From assembly GCA_004794655.1 (NCBI GenBank), contig SMMW01000555.1:1116001-1180000 (forward strand): 64,000 nucleotides of DNA. Direction: 5' to 3'. Origin of the DNA: Marisa cornuarietis. Lineage: Eukaryota; Mollusca; Gastropoda; Architaenioglossa; Ampullariidae. Numbering within the stretch: position 1 is the first letter of the stretch; each line of letters starts with the position of its first letter. The translations under genes and the position numbers were made by a program. The notes under the pieces were generated by a model. That model did not search any database and was not told where the DNA came from. It saw only the letters and a list, made by a program, of their open reading frames with translations. Of the stretch, positions 1 through 11,830 are shown piece after piece.

Positions 1-611
1 GATAACGCTTATCACACCAGCAGTAGACCGTGAAATAGGATTTCATCGGCGCTTGCCACCCATACCACGGGCAAATTGAACGAGTGGGGGTGTGGGTGTG
101 GGTGAGGTGAGGAGTTTGCAACCGTTTGATGATAGCGAGAGGACGGAGGGCAACTTACTCATATTTGTCTGGAGATTAGCCAACAGCTAATTACTTGCTT
201 GAAGCCTCTCTCACAGTCTAGCTGATGACCCTGGGTATGACACGCTGGCCTGTGTGTCATGTCTTTCATAATTTAGCGGCCAGTTTATCCTCTTTTTCAT
301 GTGGGTTCTCGTGAAAGTTTCACAAACTTGAACAAAAATTGGAAAGAAGTGGAGAGAGGCTGTCATTGGTTTTCGTGTTAACTGACTGTGATGGTATGCC
401 ATGATGGTTACTTACCGTGTTGGTATACCATGCAGTCATTCGAATGTCATTAAATACCTCTTTGCTGGAGAGATATGGCGCAGACGCCACTAAGGTGGCT
501 GTGATCAGTCACCGGTGGTAACTTATGACACCATTGTGGTTTTTAATTTTACACTTGACAGATTACAAGAGGAGCGGAGTGGAGACAAGAAAGGGGCGTG
601 TGCTTAAGATA
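1..611. other. Unique non-coding stretch, nothing recognised
   Basis: I see no repeat, element or convincing exon here. The only open frame of note (minus strand, about 211-402, 63 codons) has no domain and is no longer than expected by chance. Confidence 0.5.
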
Positions 612-778
612 ACACTTGTTAAAAGATGTTTTTACAAAACGCTATGTAAATGATGTTCTTAAGAAAATGCTGTGTTTAGAATGTTCTGTGTAAAGGATGT
701 TCCTAAGAGAACGCTGGGTAAGGGATGTTCTGTGTAAAGGATGTTCTTAAGAGACCGCTGTGTAAGATGTTCTTATTT
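612..778. repeat. Degenerate tandem repeat, roughly 43-bp unit
   Basis: The phrases GATGTTCTTAAGA, ACGCTGTGTAA and TGTTCTGTGTAAAGGATG recur in order three to four times with substitutions. It looks like an old local tandem duplication. The open frame at 725-1081 begins inside it and runs into unique sequence without any recognisable domain. Confidence 0.6.
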
Positions 779-1639
779 ACATTGGCAATGACGGCGACAA
801 CTGGACGGATTTTTGACCAACGTTTTCGTTTGCGCCCTTCGATCACAGGTCTCCAGCAGCCGCGGGCAAAACGCTTCCATCAACACTTCAAAGGGGCAGT
901 GGACTCCCGTGGTATCAACATAATTGTGTCTTTTCAGGTGCTGTCACCTAGAGAGCTCTCAACTCTCAAGAGCATACGATTGTGTGTGCGCATGCTCGCG
1001 TGTGCAGGAGACCGGTTTTGCGACCTAACGCGATATCGATACCACTTAGGCCTTACACGGGGTTTAGCCACATTCTGTTGACAGACCTCTCTCATTCATT
1101 CTCTCACTACGGGAACACAGGCCGGGAGTCCACGTGGAGAGCCTCCTTGCCGTTGTGAGTGGACATGATGTTTCGCTGCAGTGAGCGGACACGGTGTTTC
1201 ACTGCCAGACATCTCATCCTCATCCTCAGCAGCAGCAGCAGCAGCAGCAATCACTTTAACAGTTCGTCTTCGTTTCTTATCCTGCTGTGTTCCTCGGCAG
1301 TTACCATGAACACGATGACTTTTTCATCGTCAAGAAAGCACATTGTCAATCAACACTCCCTACCTCGCTTGACGCCCATTGTGCGGTGATCTTTTCCAGT
1401 TCCCAACTATTGTCTTGTGGTTCGGTCTGCCCTTCGCCGTGGTGTGGTTGTGGCTGTCCAAGGGGTCAAAAACTACGTGGGCAGTCTTTTTTCAGACGTG
1501 GATACAAATGTTCCTTCTGCTACTTGATTTGCCTTGTATTTGAGCCATGCTGCGTCGGTGTTGGAGTGAAAACAGAAATCTTGTTTTTATCATTTTATCG
1601 AATAGCATTGCCACGACAGGGTACAGATCTCTCGCGTCT
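779..1639. other. Unique sequence with one short (AGC)n
   Basis: Apart from a seven-copy AGC trinucleotide run at 1228-1249, nothing is recognised. The open frames at 725-1081 and 1287-1652 have no domain, and the second starts with GTG. The last part may be the 3' untranslated region of the LINE whose end lies at about 1710. Confidence 0.4.
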
Positions 1640-1712
1640 TGATCACTGCTAGTAGGAGCACTATCTGGAGTTGCCTTTGTGGATAAATAAAGTTGTATTG
1701 TATTGTATTACG
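1640..1712 (+). mobile_element. 3' end of a non-LTR retrotransposon, I/Jockey-like tail
   Basis: The sequence GGATAAATAAAGTTGTATTG ends in short TATTG/TGTAT tandem units. Many invertebrate LINEs end in a (G)ACAATAAAGTT box followed by a few copies of a 5-6 bp tail. No reverse transcriptase remains are clear upstream, so this is a severely 5'-truncated copy or one whose body is too decayed to read. The clade is uncertain. Confidence 0.5.
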
Positions 1713-3032
1713 TACCCTCGCCATTAACTCAAGCATCACTACAACCAGTCAAACAGACAAAACTGTTTTTATCCAAAAGCAGGACCGACATCAGATGTCT
1801 GATAGGAACATCGTGCAACAGATACAAGAATGCAGTTTGATCCTGATTCAGTCGGTCATGATTCAGCCAAGAACACCACACTCAGCATTGTCCTGTACGG
1901 CAGCCCAGAAAATATGTGGATGATACGGTTGATAGAACTAGCGAACCACGTGTTATTAAAACGGGTAGATGCTAGAAATTACCAGTCATTTGTCTTTTCA
2001 TACACAGAGAGTGATACGGGAGAGGAACTGCTAATAGTGCTTCCTTGCAACCAGACCACTGTCCAGAACCTCTGTTGGCAGTGGCCTTGGAACTAGCCAG
2101 TGTACACCACAGTACTGTCCAGTATTGTGCGAGGTGCATTGCTGTATAACATAGCGAACATCGTTTCCTCAGTATGTAATAGCGGCGTAACAGATATCAT
2201 TTCTATAACATTTAATAGAGGCGTGTAACACCAGCCACGAACAGACCATGGAGTGTGGCCTGGTCAGATTTATGGTTTTAGTTCACCTTAAAAAGTAGAG
2301 CAATCTACACCGAACCTTTCAAGGTAACTCACTCGGTTCGAAAATCTTGCATCTGAACCCCAGCAAAAACGCTTTACGACTTTGAGTCCACACAGGGCGC
2401 CTCTAATTTTGCAGCATCAAGAAAAAGCTGAAAAGCCATTGATTATGGATAAATAAACGGCAGCGATTGTCGACCGCTGGTCGAAGAGTTGGATGTGGGC
2501 AAGTGGAGCTGTAGATAGAACGAGGGTTGGAGTGAGTGGCGCTGTGGATGGAGCAAGGAATAGAACGAAGGACGCTGTAGACACCCCTCAACGTTTGTCT
2601 TGTGGAGGGCTTTCGACATGTGTCTGCCCAGATACCTTGCTTACCTACAATAGACTCTCACCATAGACAGCCTGCAATAAAGCCAACAGTTGCGAGCAGT
2701 TGCTACTCATCGTCGCGCGATAACTCGCAGGCCTCGTATATCACCTGCCTCCTCCACCCCGCACCTTTGCGTCATCTCAAGCAGAGTGTGTCTTGCGTCG
2801 TCAGGTGACTATTAAGCGCCGGGTAGAAACCTGCGAGAAATGATGCTAGTTCGTCTCACCCACATAACTCATGTTGGTGTTGCTGCACAAGGGCAAGTCA
2901 GGGCAACAGGGGTGAGAACATAAAACATGCACTACTGCATGCGAAACACCGTGTTTTACGATCAGCAAAAAGTGATTGAGGATGACAAAAGAAAAGTGGC
3001 AGCTGAATCACTGCACAGTTAAGGAGCAACGC
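1713..3032. other. Unique non-coding stretch
   Basis: No recognisable gene or element. The open frames at 1693-1923, 1830-2096 and 2602-2808 have no domain and no splice-site support. Between 2480 and 2590 there is a G/A-rich run with loosely repeated TGGA and GAACGA words. Confidence 0.4.
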
Positions 3033-3290
3033 TAAAGAATAAAAAAGGAAAACACGAATATTAAAGAAGGAAAACGCAGCAGTGACGGGAAACGAAGAAA
3101 AGGGAAGAGAGAAGAAAGGGGCGAAAGGGGGAAAGAAGGAAGGTAAACGTATAAAGAAGGAAGGAAGATAATAGAGCAGGAATGGATATAATAGAGGAGT
3201 AAGGGAGAGAATAGAAAATGAAGATAATAAGAGCAGGAAGAGAGATAATAGAGAAGGAAGGGAGATATTAGAGAGGGAGGAAGTCTTGGC
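3033..3290. repeat. Polypurine tract with GATAATAGAG-type repeats
   Basis: For about 250 bp the plus strand is almost entirely A and G, with recurring words GAAGGAA, GATAATAGAG and GGGAGA. The minus strand is correspondingly pyrimidine-rich, which creates long spurious Phe/Leu/Ser frames (2898-3332 and 3032-3292). Such mirror-like homopurine runs are typical simple-repeat DNA with triplex potential. Confidence 0.7.
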
Positions 3291-3563
3291 AAAATATAAT
3301 TTGCGACTTTTACAAAGCGTCTGTTTGCACAAGGTTACAGTGGCATGAGTTGAGTACGTAGAGAAAAACTTACTTCGTTTCTGAAGTATGGAAGTAGCGA
3401 GGAACGTGTAACCTATTCTACATTAGTACCCTGTAAGTTATTCACTGCCCTTTTTACATAAGTGCTCTGTACTTTATTTAGTGCCTTGTTTTCTACAACA
3501 ATATTCCTCGTATCTACTGTAGCGTTCTCCACTTTCTTCTATTTTAATACCCTTTACTTGTTT

Positions 3564-3815
3564 ACACACACACACACACACACACACGACACAACAGAGG
3601 GGTAGAAATAGATATATTTCTCATACAATAACGACTGAGAATGAGACTAGTATAAAGCAATAAGGAATCATCGTAAATTATCTTGAACCATCACCTGCAC
3701 AAGGTAAACACTTTGCTCAAAGCTAGAAAATAAATGACCTGAACATTGATGAACAAGATTTTAGATTAGGCTCTCCTATCAGTCATTTACAAGCTTGTAA
3801 TTTATACTCTCTCCC

Positions 3816-3859
<44 letters not shown>

Positions 3860-4012
3860 CGTGTGTTGTTTCCGTCATTCTGTCTGCATACGCGTGCATC
3901 CGCCGTGTTCTCTCTCTGCATAGTGATGAAGTGATAAGGCAATACGCACATGGTCCTGTTTCTGTTTCGGAGCATCATTAGTGCATTGTGTTTGCTAGCG
4001 ATGAGTGACACA

Positions 4013-4085
<73 letters not shown>
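3564..4085. repeat. Cluster of three dinucleotide microsatellites
   Basis: (AC)n at 3564-3587, (GT)n with GTGC interruptions at about 3819-3866, and an essentially perfect (CA)n at 4014-4085. Long Cys-Val or His-Thr frames over these blocks are artefacts of the repeat. The sequence between the arrays is unique and shows nothing else. Confidence 0.95.
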
Positions 4086-4089
<4 letters not shown>

Positions 4090-4338
4090 CATTTTCAAAA
4101 AAATGACAGAGAGAGAAGAGAGAAAGATAAAGCAAGGTCAGAGGTGCACACCACCCTGACGGCACTTTAGTATGGGAAGTCATAACGAGGTGCATTCATG
4201 GAGCAAATCCTCACAGCCTCGCAGCAACAGTCTGGGCTGGCAGCGACTGTCTGGATCAGACTTCACCACATGTACAACAGCAACTGGCATAGGTTGTGCT
4301 CTTATTTTAATGCTACCCTCCTGCAGTCACAGTTACCT

Positions 4339-5224
4339 CTAGTGCCACACTATCGCCACCACTTTATCTAGTGCCACACTATAGCCACCACTTCATCTAG
4401 TGCCACACTATCGCCACCACTTCATCTAGTGCCACACTATAGCCACCACTTTATCTAGTGCCACACTATAGCCACCCCTTTATCTAGTGCCACACTATCG
4501 CCACCACTTCATCTAGTGCCACACTATCGCCACCACTTTATCTAGTCCCACACTATAGCCACCCCTTTATCTAGTGCCACACTATCGCCACCACTTTATC
4601 TAGTGCCACACTATCGCCACCACTTTATCTAGTGCCACACTATAGCCACCACTTCATCTAGTGCCACACTATAGCCACCACTTCATCTAGTGCCACACTA
4701 TACCCACCACTTCATCTAATGCCACACTATCGCCACCACTTTATCTAGTCCCACACTATAGTTACCACTTCATCTAGTGCCACACTATAGCCATCACTTC
4801 ATCTAGTGCCACACTATAGCCATCACTTCATCTAGTGCCACACTATACCCACCACTTCATCTAATGCCACACTATCGCCACCACTTTATCTAGTCCCACA
4901 CTATAGCCACCACTTCATCTAGTGCCACACTATAGCCATCACTTCATCTAGTGCCACACTATAGCCATCACTTCATCTAGTGCCACACTATCGCCACCAC
5001 TTCATCTAGTGCCACACTATAGCCACCACTTTATCTAGTGCCACACTATAGCCACCCCTTTATCTAGTGCCACACTATAGCCACCACTTCATCTAGTGCC
5101 ACACTATAGCCACCCCTTTATCTAGTGCCACACTATAGCCACCACTTCATCTAGTGCCACACTATAGCCACCACTTCATCTAGTGCCACACTATAGCCAC
5201 CACTTCATCTAGTGCCACACTATC
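4339..5224. repeat. Minisatellite, 29-bp unit, about 30 copies
   Basis: Units begin CTAGTGCCACACTAT and end CACCACTTCAT or CTTTAT. The register stays at 29 bp across 886 bp. Variants alternate in the middle (TATAG, TATCG, TATAC), in the end (TTCAT, TTTAT) and at GTGCC/GTCCC/ATGCC. A block of five variant units starting near 4701 recurs near 4846, exactly 145 bp later, so the array has begun to form a higher-order repeat. 29 is not a multiple of 3, so it is not coding. Confidence 0.97.
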
Positions 5225-5815
5225 GTTGCAACTCCTTGAATCGCCTACTGGAGACACACCTACCGTTAGTACCACCCTGCACGGCGGCTGACGTGGCAGC
5301 TGGAGTCAGTAAAACATTTCTGTCCTAACCGTTGCTGGTAGTGGCACACAATTACAGTTGCAGCTACAAGCAGCACCAAACTGTTAGCCACAGACTTCAG
5401 ACATGTCGTGGATGCGGGGGATGGGGGGAGAGCGGCGTGGTTTCTCGCTTAGTAAAGCAGCAGTCAGACAATACCTGCATCTGCACAGGGCCAAGCTCAA
5501 CAGTCCTAGTGCCTCTCCAGCAGCCGATTAGAGAAACTGTTTTATTTTCGTAGATCACAGATCGCAGAACAAAGAGGAGTTCTGTGGGTATGAACATCAG
5601 CGGTCCTAGTCTCTAGCGGGAGTGAGAAAGACACTCTGTACCAGCGAACTTACACTAATGGCTTTTCTTGAAACTGACTAACCGCCACGTTGAAACCTAA
5701 GAACTAGTCAGGTGAAAATGTTTTTCTAATGATTAGGTAAAGCTAAGCGCAAGATACTATTTCCTAAAATCTGGGTGAATTCCACGTTCCATTCTGGAGC
5801 TACAGGCGACAAACA
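5225..5815. other. Unique non-coding stretch
   Basis: Nothing recognised. The frames at 5332-5553 (plus) and 5397-5597 (minus) overlap each other and have no domain. Confidence 0.4.
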
Positions 5816-6015
5816 TCGCTCATTGTGTACAGACATCACTGTGTACATCCCTCACTATCTACACTATGTACTAACATCGCTGTGTACAGACACCAATACG
5901 TACAGACGTACTATGTACAAACATCGCTGTGTACAGACATCATTATGTACAGACATCATTGTGTACGCTCATTACTATGTAGAAACATCGCTGTGTACAA
6001 ACATCACTATTTACA
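5816..6015. repeat. Tandem repeat, 16-bp unit
   Basis: Units follow the pattern TGTACAGACATCATTA with variants ending CGCTG or CATTG. The best part (about 5917-6010) keeps a 16-bp register for six or so units, and the left part is more degenerate. The Tyr/Thr/Val-rich frames over it (5775-6100) reflect the repeat. Confidence 0.8.
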
Positions 6016-6192
6016 GAAAAAAGTCAACAACAGACATCAGGATAATAATAACAAAAACAATATTAATACTGTTTTTATTATTATGATTACATCAGGATAG
6101 CGCATGGATAATCATGGATTTATAACAGAGAGCGACAGCTTATGTTTTTCATTGTAACTTCAATTTGCAAGCAATGCAGTGTTCCCAAAAGA

Positions 6193-6812
6193 ACACACAC
6201 ACACGCACAAGCACGCACGCACACACACACACACACACACTTGACTAAGTATTACATGAGAGTCACGTAAAGTGATGGAGTAAACTGATTGGGTGATTAA
6301 GTAACTTGTGTGGGCTCACAGAGTGAGAAAGACGAGCAAAAGGTGAGCGAGAGAGGAGAGTGAAAAAGAGACAGAAATTAAAAGAAAATATAAAGGAAAA
6401 AAAAGCAGAAGTAAGCAAAAAAGTAAAAACAAACTACAGACAGACTGGGGGAAGGAGGGAAGAGGGTACCGCTATTTTAAAATGTTTACAGCAGGTGCAA
6501 GTGTCATAGCATGTTCAAAGACTACATGAATCAAACGGCAACAGAAAAATCACGCTACCCGAAGACGCCTACAGGTAGATTTGTACATTTTTTGTCATAA
6601 TTGATTTGTGCTCGAACCTCCAGTTGAGCAGTGTATGTGCCTCGTACCAGCGGCCTACAACAATCAGTAGAATCTCTTACAGATGAAATGCAAAGAAAGA
6701 AAGAAGAATAGAACGAAAGAACGAAAAGATGTGTGAACATGAACAACTAAACGTGACTACCAGGTGTACATGATAATCGCTTAATGTGACTGACTGACTG
6801 ACTGACTGACTG
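6193..6812. repeat. (CA)n array and short (ACTG)n array
   Basis: An interrupted (CA)n lies at 6193-6241 with GCAC interruptions, and a clean (ACTG)n at 6787-6812. Between them is A-rich unique sequence (6340-6430 is nearly all A and G) with no gene. Confidence 0.9.
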
Positions 6813-7096
6813 TGCACATTAACAGCTAAGCATGACTTCAAGCACTAGTAGCACGCATTCCTACCTGTGACTGGGGAGCTCTGTACATCAACAGTCAGCT
6901 GCACGATTCTTGTCGCGTGTCTGCTACACCGCAGCTGCTACACCGACCACAGAATAGACGCAGATATTACGGCTAACCCAACACAGAGGACTGATGTTTA
7001 GTACAAGATACCTGCGAGGCACTGATGACATAATCAACAAAAACGGAAAAGCTACTGATAAACTGAAAGTTAGGAAAATTCTCCTTGTCTTATTTT

Positions 7097-7099
<3 letters not shown>

Positions 7100-7144
<45 letters not shown>
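7100..7144. repeat. (TG)n microsatellite
   Basis: About 22 uninterrupted TG units. It generates the Cys-Val and His-Thr stretches in overlapping frames on the two strands. Confidence 0.97.
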
Positions 7145-7150
<6 letters not shown>

Positions 7151-10100
7151 TTTACAAACATAATTTTCGTTTCGTAATATATAAGTTCTCAAAAAGCAGG
7201 GCAAGTGGGCGGGCAACATAGATGTTAATCTCAATTGTGTTTTAGTTAGCCAGCACAACCATTGCCTCCATCTCTTGACTAGTCAACATACAGGTGGGCT
7301 TTAGTCAGTCAGTACAGACCTCAAACATTAGCCAGATGTCTTGGCGAGCTATATGTCCCACAGTCCTATCTGTGTGCCTGTAAATCACCATAGTCTCATT
7401 GAAGATCAGATCAAATGCCTGGCAAGATGTTATGGGCTTCAGACAGCTACCCGCCCTGTCCCCCCCCCCCAACCCCGCCATGTTTTGCCTGCCTGCAACG
7501 AGTGTCTATCTTGATACAATCACGTGATCAGATGCGAGCCCACACCAACTATAAAACGTCTGAGTCATGTTAGTCCACAGATACGCCTCATTGACATAAT
7601 AGTTCCACTCCTCCCATTGGCTGTCTGTGTTGTTGACCTCTCTCTGTGCATGAGGATGTTTGCAGGCCTGCAATATTCACGCACAGTTTGTCAAACAGTA
7701 TCTTGCAGTAAACCTAACCCAATCAAACAATTTTAAAATTGCACTTCAGTAGATCTTTAAAGACATCCAATTGTGGAAGTGAATAATATAATCATGTAAG
7801 CATAATCCAAATTGTTGTTTGTGCACATTCTCTACCATATCGATTGTGATCTTTTATCAAAGTCAGCTCTCCAGAAAGATCAGCGAACAATATAAAAAAT
7901 GTCGGATCGTTGCCGAAGTCTAAGGAGTCCGCCACCCTTGCGGTACCGTTTGCTGCTCAATGTGTCTGATTCGAGAGCAAATACAACGAACGACAGCTGG
8001 AGACGGATGTGGAGATGTTGGCGATGTGTGTGTGGGAGCAGCAGCGGCCATGTTGGTCTGTTGGCCTGGCGCCGCCTCTTGTCAGTGAGGCCGACAACAA
8101 ACATGACGATCCTCTCCACCCGGCGCCAGCTCCCCCTCCCGCTCACAGCGCACTGCAGTAACTTGCAAGTCGTGAGCACCTTCTAGAATCCAAATTAGTA
8201 GCTGCAGGTCTCACTTGAAAGTTCAATGAGGGGAAAAGATGAAGAGCTAAATGCGAAAGACGAGAAGAAGAAAGATGCTGTGAAGACCAGAACTTGTAGT
8301 CCTCTTATCTTCTGCTTGTAGTCCGCTTATCGTCTGCTTGTAGTTCGAAAGAAAAAAAAGGGAAAAGATTCAACATTGCTGAAAATAACATGTAGCTCGT
8401 TGATTGATGTTAACTGAGATCGAAATTTCTAGAACGAATGGAGAGATCACAGCACGTTGGAAGCTATGTTTGCCAGGGACAGCATTGTGTTTACTCGACA
8501 ATTATGGAAGCAAAGCAAACTGTGGAAATGCGTTAACAACTATCAGTACCACTCCACAGCCTTGACACTTTCTTAAGATCTCACTCCAGGATAAACTATT
8601 CTAAGAAAGAAACGGCGAAAGAAAATTAAAAAAAAAGAAAGAAACTACGGAGATTGGGGATGGGATATTTTAAGAAGTTATGGGCACGCCGCAAATCCCT
8701 TCCTTAAGAGCAGAGATAGCGAGAAAAATATCTTAGAGCCTCATCACTAGTTTTTTTTTCGATGGCATTTTAATAAATATCAAATCTTGTTTCTTTTGAG
8801 GAAAAAAAAGTCAGACGGGTGCCAGCCTCGATTTCATTTTGATCGCTGACCTCAGTTGACATGTTCCGTTAGCGAGGCGAGCGTGTCCAGCAATTTCCCA
8901 CCCGAACATAAACACGTGCGGTGCTGTGTGTCGTGTTTACTGTAGCTCACGACCACCATGCTCCATCAAAAAGACAAGTTGATAAATTGAGGGTAACGTG
9001 CTCCTTGCTTTGGTTGTTTTGAGAAAATTCACTAACCGCATGGTTGCAGAACCTTTGATTTCATGAATACAAGCAGCTGCTGGTCAGCTTTGATCATCTG
9101 AGCTCGGCGCTCCACTGGCGACTCTAAATATTGTCCACGAATGTTACCCGCTTCAGATGATATTCTAATAATGAAGCCTTCAAAACACCAGGGGCTATTT
9201 TATTGAATGTTAAGAAGTGTTATCTGCACGGCACTGAATTATATATGCGACCCTTAATCCCACTCAAACCTAAAAAAACACACACTCAGACACACAGACA
9301 CACACAGACCTGCCAGTGAAAGACGCTTCTACTGAGAGGCATTGTCGGGGTCGCATAAAGGTGAACGCAATCTGATTACCCAGAGACCTGACAAACACAT
9401 CTCTTGTAGTTCTGCTAAGTGAAGGCAGCAGCAGAGTGAACACAGCAGACAGAAATGTTTCTAGACACTTCTGTGCACCACTTCAGCAAGAAACACGGAC
9501 TCACACTCGCACACACGCAAAGCTCCTTGTAAATGTTGTCCTGAGTATCTGTGGTGGCTAAACACTGAGGGAGGAGACGTGCAATAAAAGTATATCACAC
9601 ACACTTAGAAAAACTTATCTCAGACAACTATCACCGAGACATAAAGCAACATATCGCATATTCTGTTATGCAGGGAGGTAACTGAGACAAACACTCAAGT
9701 TAATCACAGACAAATTGCTGAGATATATACTCTAGAATAAAAATCTTATTTCTGAGATTTTAAATAACAGACTAACCACAAAATAAAACACTACACATAA
9801 CTGATGTAAAAGACAAAACTATCTATCACAGTTATACTACAACAATTCTATACAGATGGTAGAGATCACCGTAGTACACACACCAAACATTGTAGCTTGC
9901 GACTACTAATGGGCTACTAAGCACTTGCTTGATGGGATATGCTCGTGAATTGTCTACCGAAATTGTCTAACAAGTAGAAGGAAACTAAATGACATATTAT
10001 TACTGGAATATTGTGTGTTTTGAGTGTTTTGTTGTTTGTGAATGTGTGCAGCCTACGCTGATGCTAGCCTAACATTTCTCCAGTCAGAACAATAGTGTCC

Positions 10101-10171
10101 CATGTACAGAGAACTCGGTATGTAATCTTCTCTCCACTGGCACAATGGCAATAGTTCTTAAAACACAAAGC
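7145..10171. other. Unique sequence with one GC-rich block
   Basis: No gene is supported. From 7890 to 8186 the sequence is GC-richer and open on both strands (95 and 99 codons) without any domain I recognise. At about 8297-8346 the word CTTGTAGTCCGCTTATCGTC recurs as a 22-bp unit two and a half times. The rest (8350-10170) is AT-leaning single-copy sequence. Confidence 0.4.
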
Positions 10172-10194
10172 AAAAAAAAAAAAAAAAAAAAAAA
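10172..10194. repeat. Poly(A) tract
   Basis: 23 consecutive A. It could be the tail of a retroposed sequence on the plus strand, but nothing upstream is recognisable as a transcript copy and I see no flanking duplication. Confidence 0.9.
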
Positions 10195-10594
10195 TCAGCA
10201 CATTTCGTGACTACAAAAGAAAAAAGTGTTTGTTAAGAGCTAAGCAGGAAGGAATAAGCTAGACTTGGAAAGAGTCAACACCTAGAAACAGAAAGGACTA
10301 GACAATTACCAAAGACAAAAAAAAAAAGTAATTAAAAGGTTCTGAGGCCAGTAATGCAGCTTACTGAATGTAGTGCTTTGACGAGACACCCAACAGTAGG
10401 AGAACATGGACATTGAAGGAGGACAGATCATCAGTGGTACGCACTTGGCAAACCGTCGCTATTACAGGGTAGTCCTGACAGGAGGTGGGCGTGGTCCCTT
10501 CGGTTTTCCTCCCCGCAGGCCAGACCGCGGCAGTGGCATGGCATGGGGGGTAGCCACCAAACCGAGCCATTCACCGGATCACGCATCCCCCCCC

Positions 10595-10745
10595 CATTCT
10601 GGTCACGTGACCGGCCCTCGCCATGAGCCGCACGTCGTTGAGACCGGTGTTCAACGAGGAGAAGGCGAGGGTTGTCACTTGTCGGGAGGATTAAGAGGGA
10701 GGGCTTGGCGTGAAAACAAGCGCCGTGCGTGCATCAAGGTGAGGC
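10595..10745 (+). promoter_or_regulatory. Candidate promoter and first exon with CLEAR-type E-box
   Basis: A perfect 12-bp palindrome GGTCACGTGACC (10601-10612) contains GTCACGTGAC, the consensus of the CLEAR element bound by TFEB/USF-type bHLH-ZIP factors. Ten bases later comes CGCCATGA, an ATG at 10623 opening a 23-codon frame that closes with TAA at 10692-10694. A strong splice donor, AAG/GTGAGG, follows at 10738/10739. The block is CpG-rich against its surroundings. A longer ATG frame (10406-10753) also crosses it. Whether it is a real 5' end is an inference; no downstream exon was identified. Confidence 0.25.
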
Positions 10746-11759
10746 ATCGGTGACTGACGTGGGACACCGAGATGCCGGAATGACAATCAGCGGAAGAAGG
10801 CTGAAAGCTCTGCTACCCGGCCAAGTAAAGTTGTCTTCCTCTTGCTGGTTTGTTTGTCGGGACAGTTCGCGTCGGGTCACGACCTCTCAACTTTAACAAG
10901 CTGGGGAGTTAAGAAACGGCTTTTACCATCGTATTCCGGTAGGTGTCGCCCCCTTCCATGAGTGTAATTAAACACCAGGTGTTGTTTCTGCACAAATACT
11001 GCTCCTTTAGACACAGATACCACCCACGCTCACGCTTACAGAATCAGCACTCTTGACTGACATAAGGGCATGACTGACTGACCCGCAGCACCCAGGGTGG
11101 CTGTTTCCCCAGCAACCACTCCCTTTGACATCTTGCCCTACACAAGCCTCTCACCTGCTGTCGTCGCTCGGATTGGCTACTCAGTCGTATAGCGAAGCCT
11201 TCGGAATAATTCAACAATGACCAATATTTTTCTCTCGAGAGGCAGATGGGAGATGCATGGAATGGCTCGGACACGTGACAGACAAGAACATTGTGGCAGA
11301 TATGACCATAATAATGCACCATCATTTGCAAATGTCAATCAAGATTAAAGTTAGCCGCCCATATAATGTCCCTCCCAACCTGAAGAGATCTAGTAAAGAA
11401 AGAATGAGACAGGGAAAAAGGAAGGGTAGAAAGAAAGTATGTAAAAAGGGAGCAAGAGGAGAGACACAGAGACAGAAAGACAGAGACACAGAGACCGAGG
11501 TGGGTTCACCTTCACCTTATCAGCAACTTGGGTTCAGACAAAAACATAACTATATGCTCCAACAAAACTAGCTGCGGGACACTCACGTGACAAAAAAACT
11601 TGGAACTTGCTACACAACATACAGCAGACGAGGCACCGACAGGAAGATGGAGTTTGTAATCTGAGTGCTCTGAGTACGTTGTTGCAGAAAGACAGCCCCA
11701 AGTACCTTGATAAAGCAGGACTGCCCACAATACCTTGGTAATACGTCAGGACTTCCCAC
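10746..11759. other. Unique non-coding stretch
   Basis: No recognisable gene or element. A purine-rich run with AGACAGAGACACAGAGA lies near 11460-11495. Frames at 11044-11331 and 11257-11571 have no domain. Confidence 0.4.
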
Positions 11760-11830
11760 GATACAATGACAATGACAATGACCAACTTTATTTGTCCCAA
11801 TGGACAGAAGGAAGGACTCACTTATAGTCT
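11760..11830 (-). mobile_element. 3' end of a LINE on the minus strand
   Basis: Read on the minus strand this gives GGGACAAATAAAGTTGGTC and then three copies of ATTGTC before ending in ATTGTAT. It is the same kind of end as at 1640-1712: an ACAAATAAAGTT box followed by short tandem tail units. The body upstream (higher coordinates) is not recognisable, so the copy is strongly truncated or decayed. Confidence 0.5.

Noticed and set aside
3802..4195. His-Thr and Cys-Val proteins on both strands
   Set aside because: Translations of the (CA)n/(GT)n arrays; the same applies at 7.1, 13.1, 35.2, 37.3, 39.0, 50.5 and 59.1 kb.
4339..5224. Possible CRISPR-like array of regular repeats
   Set aside because: The units are contiguous with no unique spacers, and the genome is eukaryotic; this is a minisatellite.
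10172..10194. Poly(A) tail of a processed pseudogene
   Set aside because: No recognisable transcript copy upstream and no target duplication.
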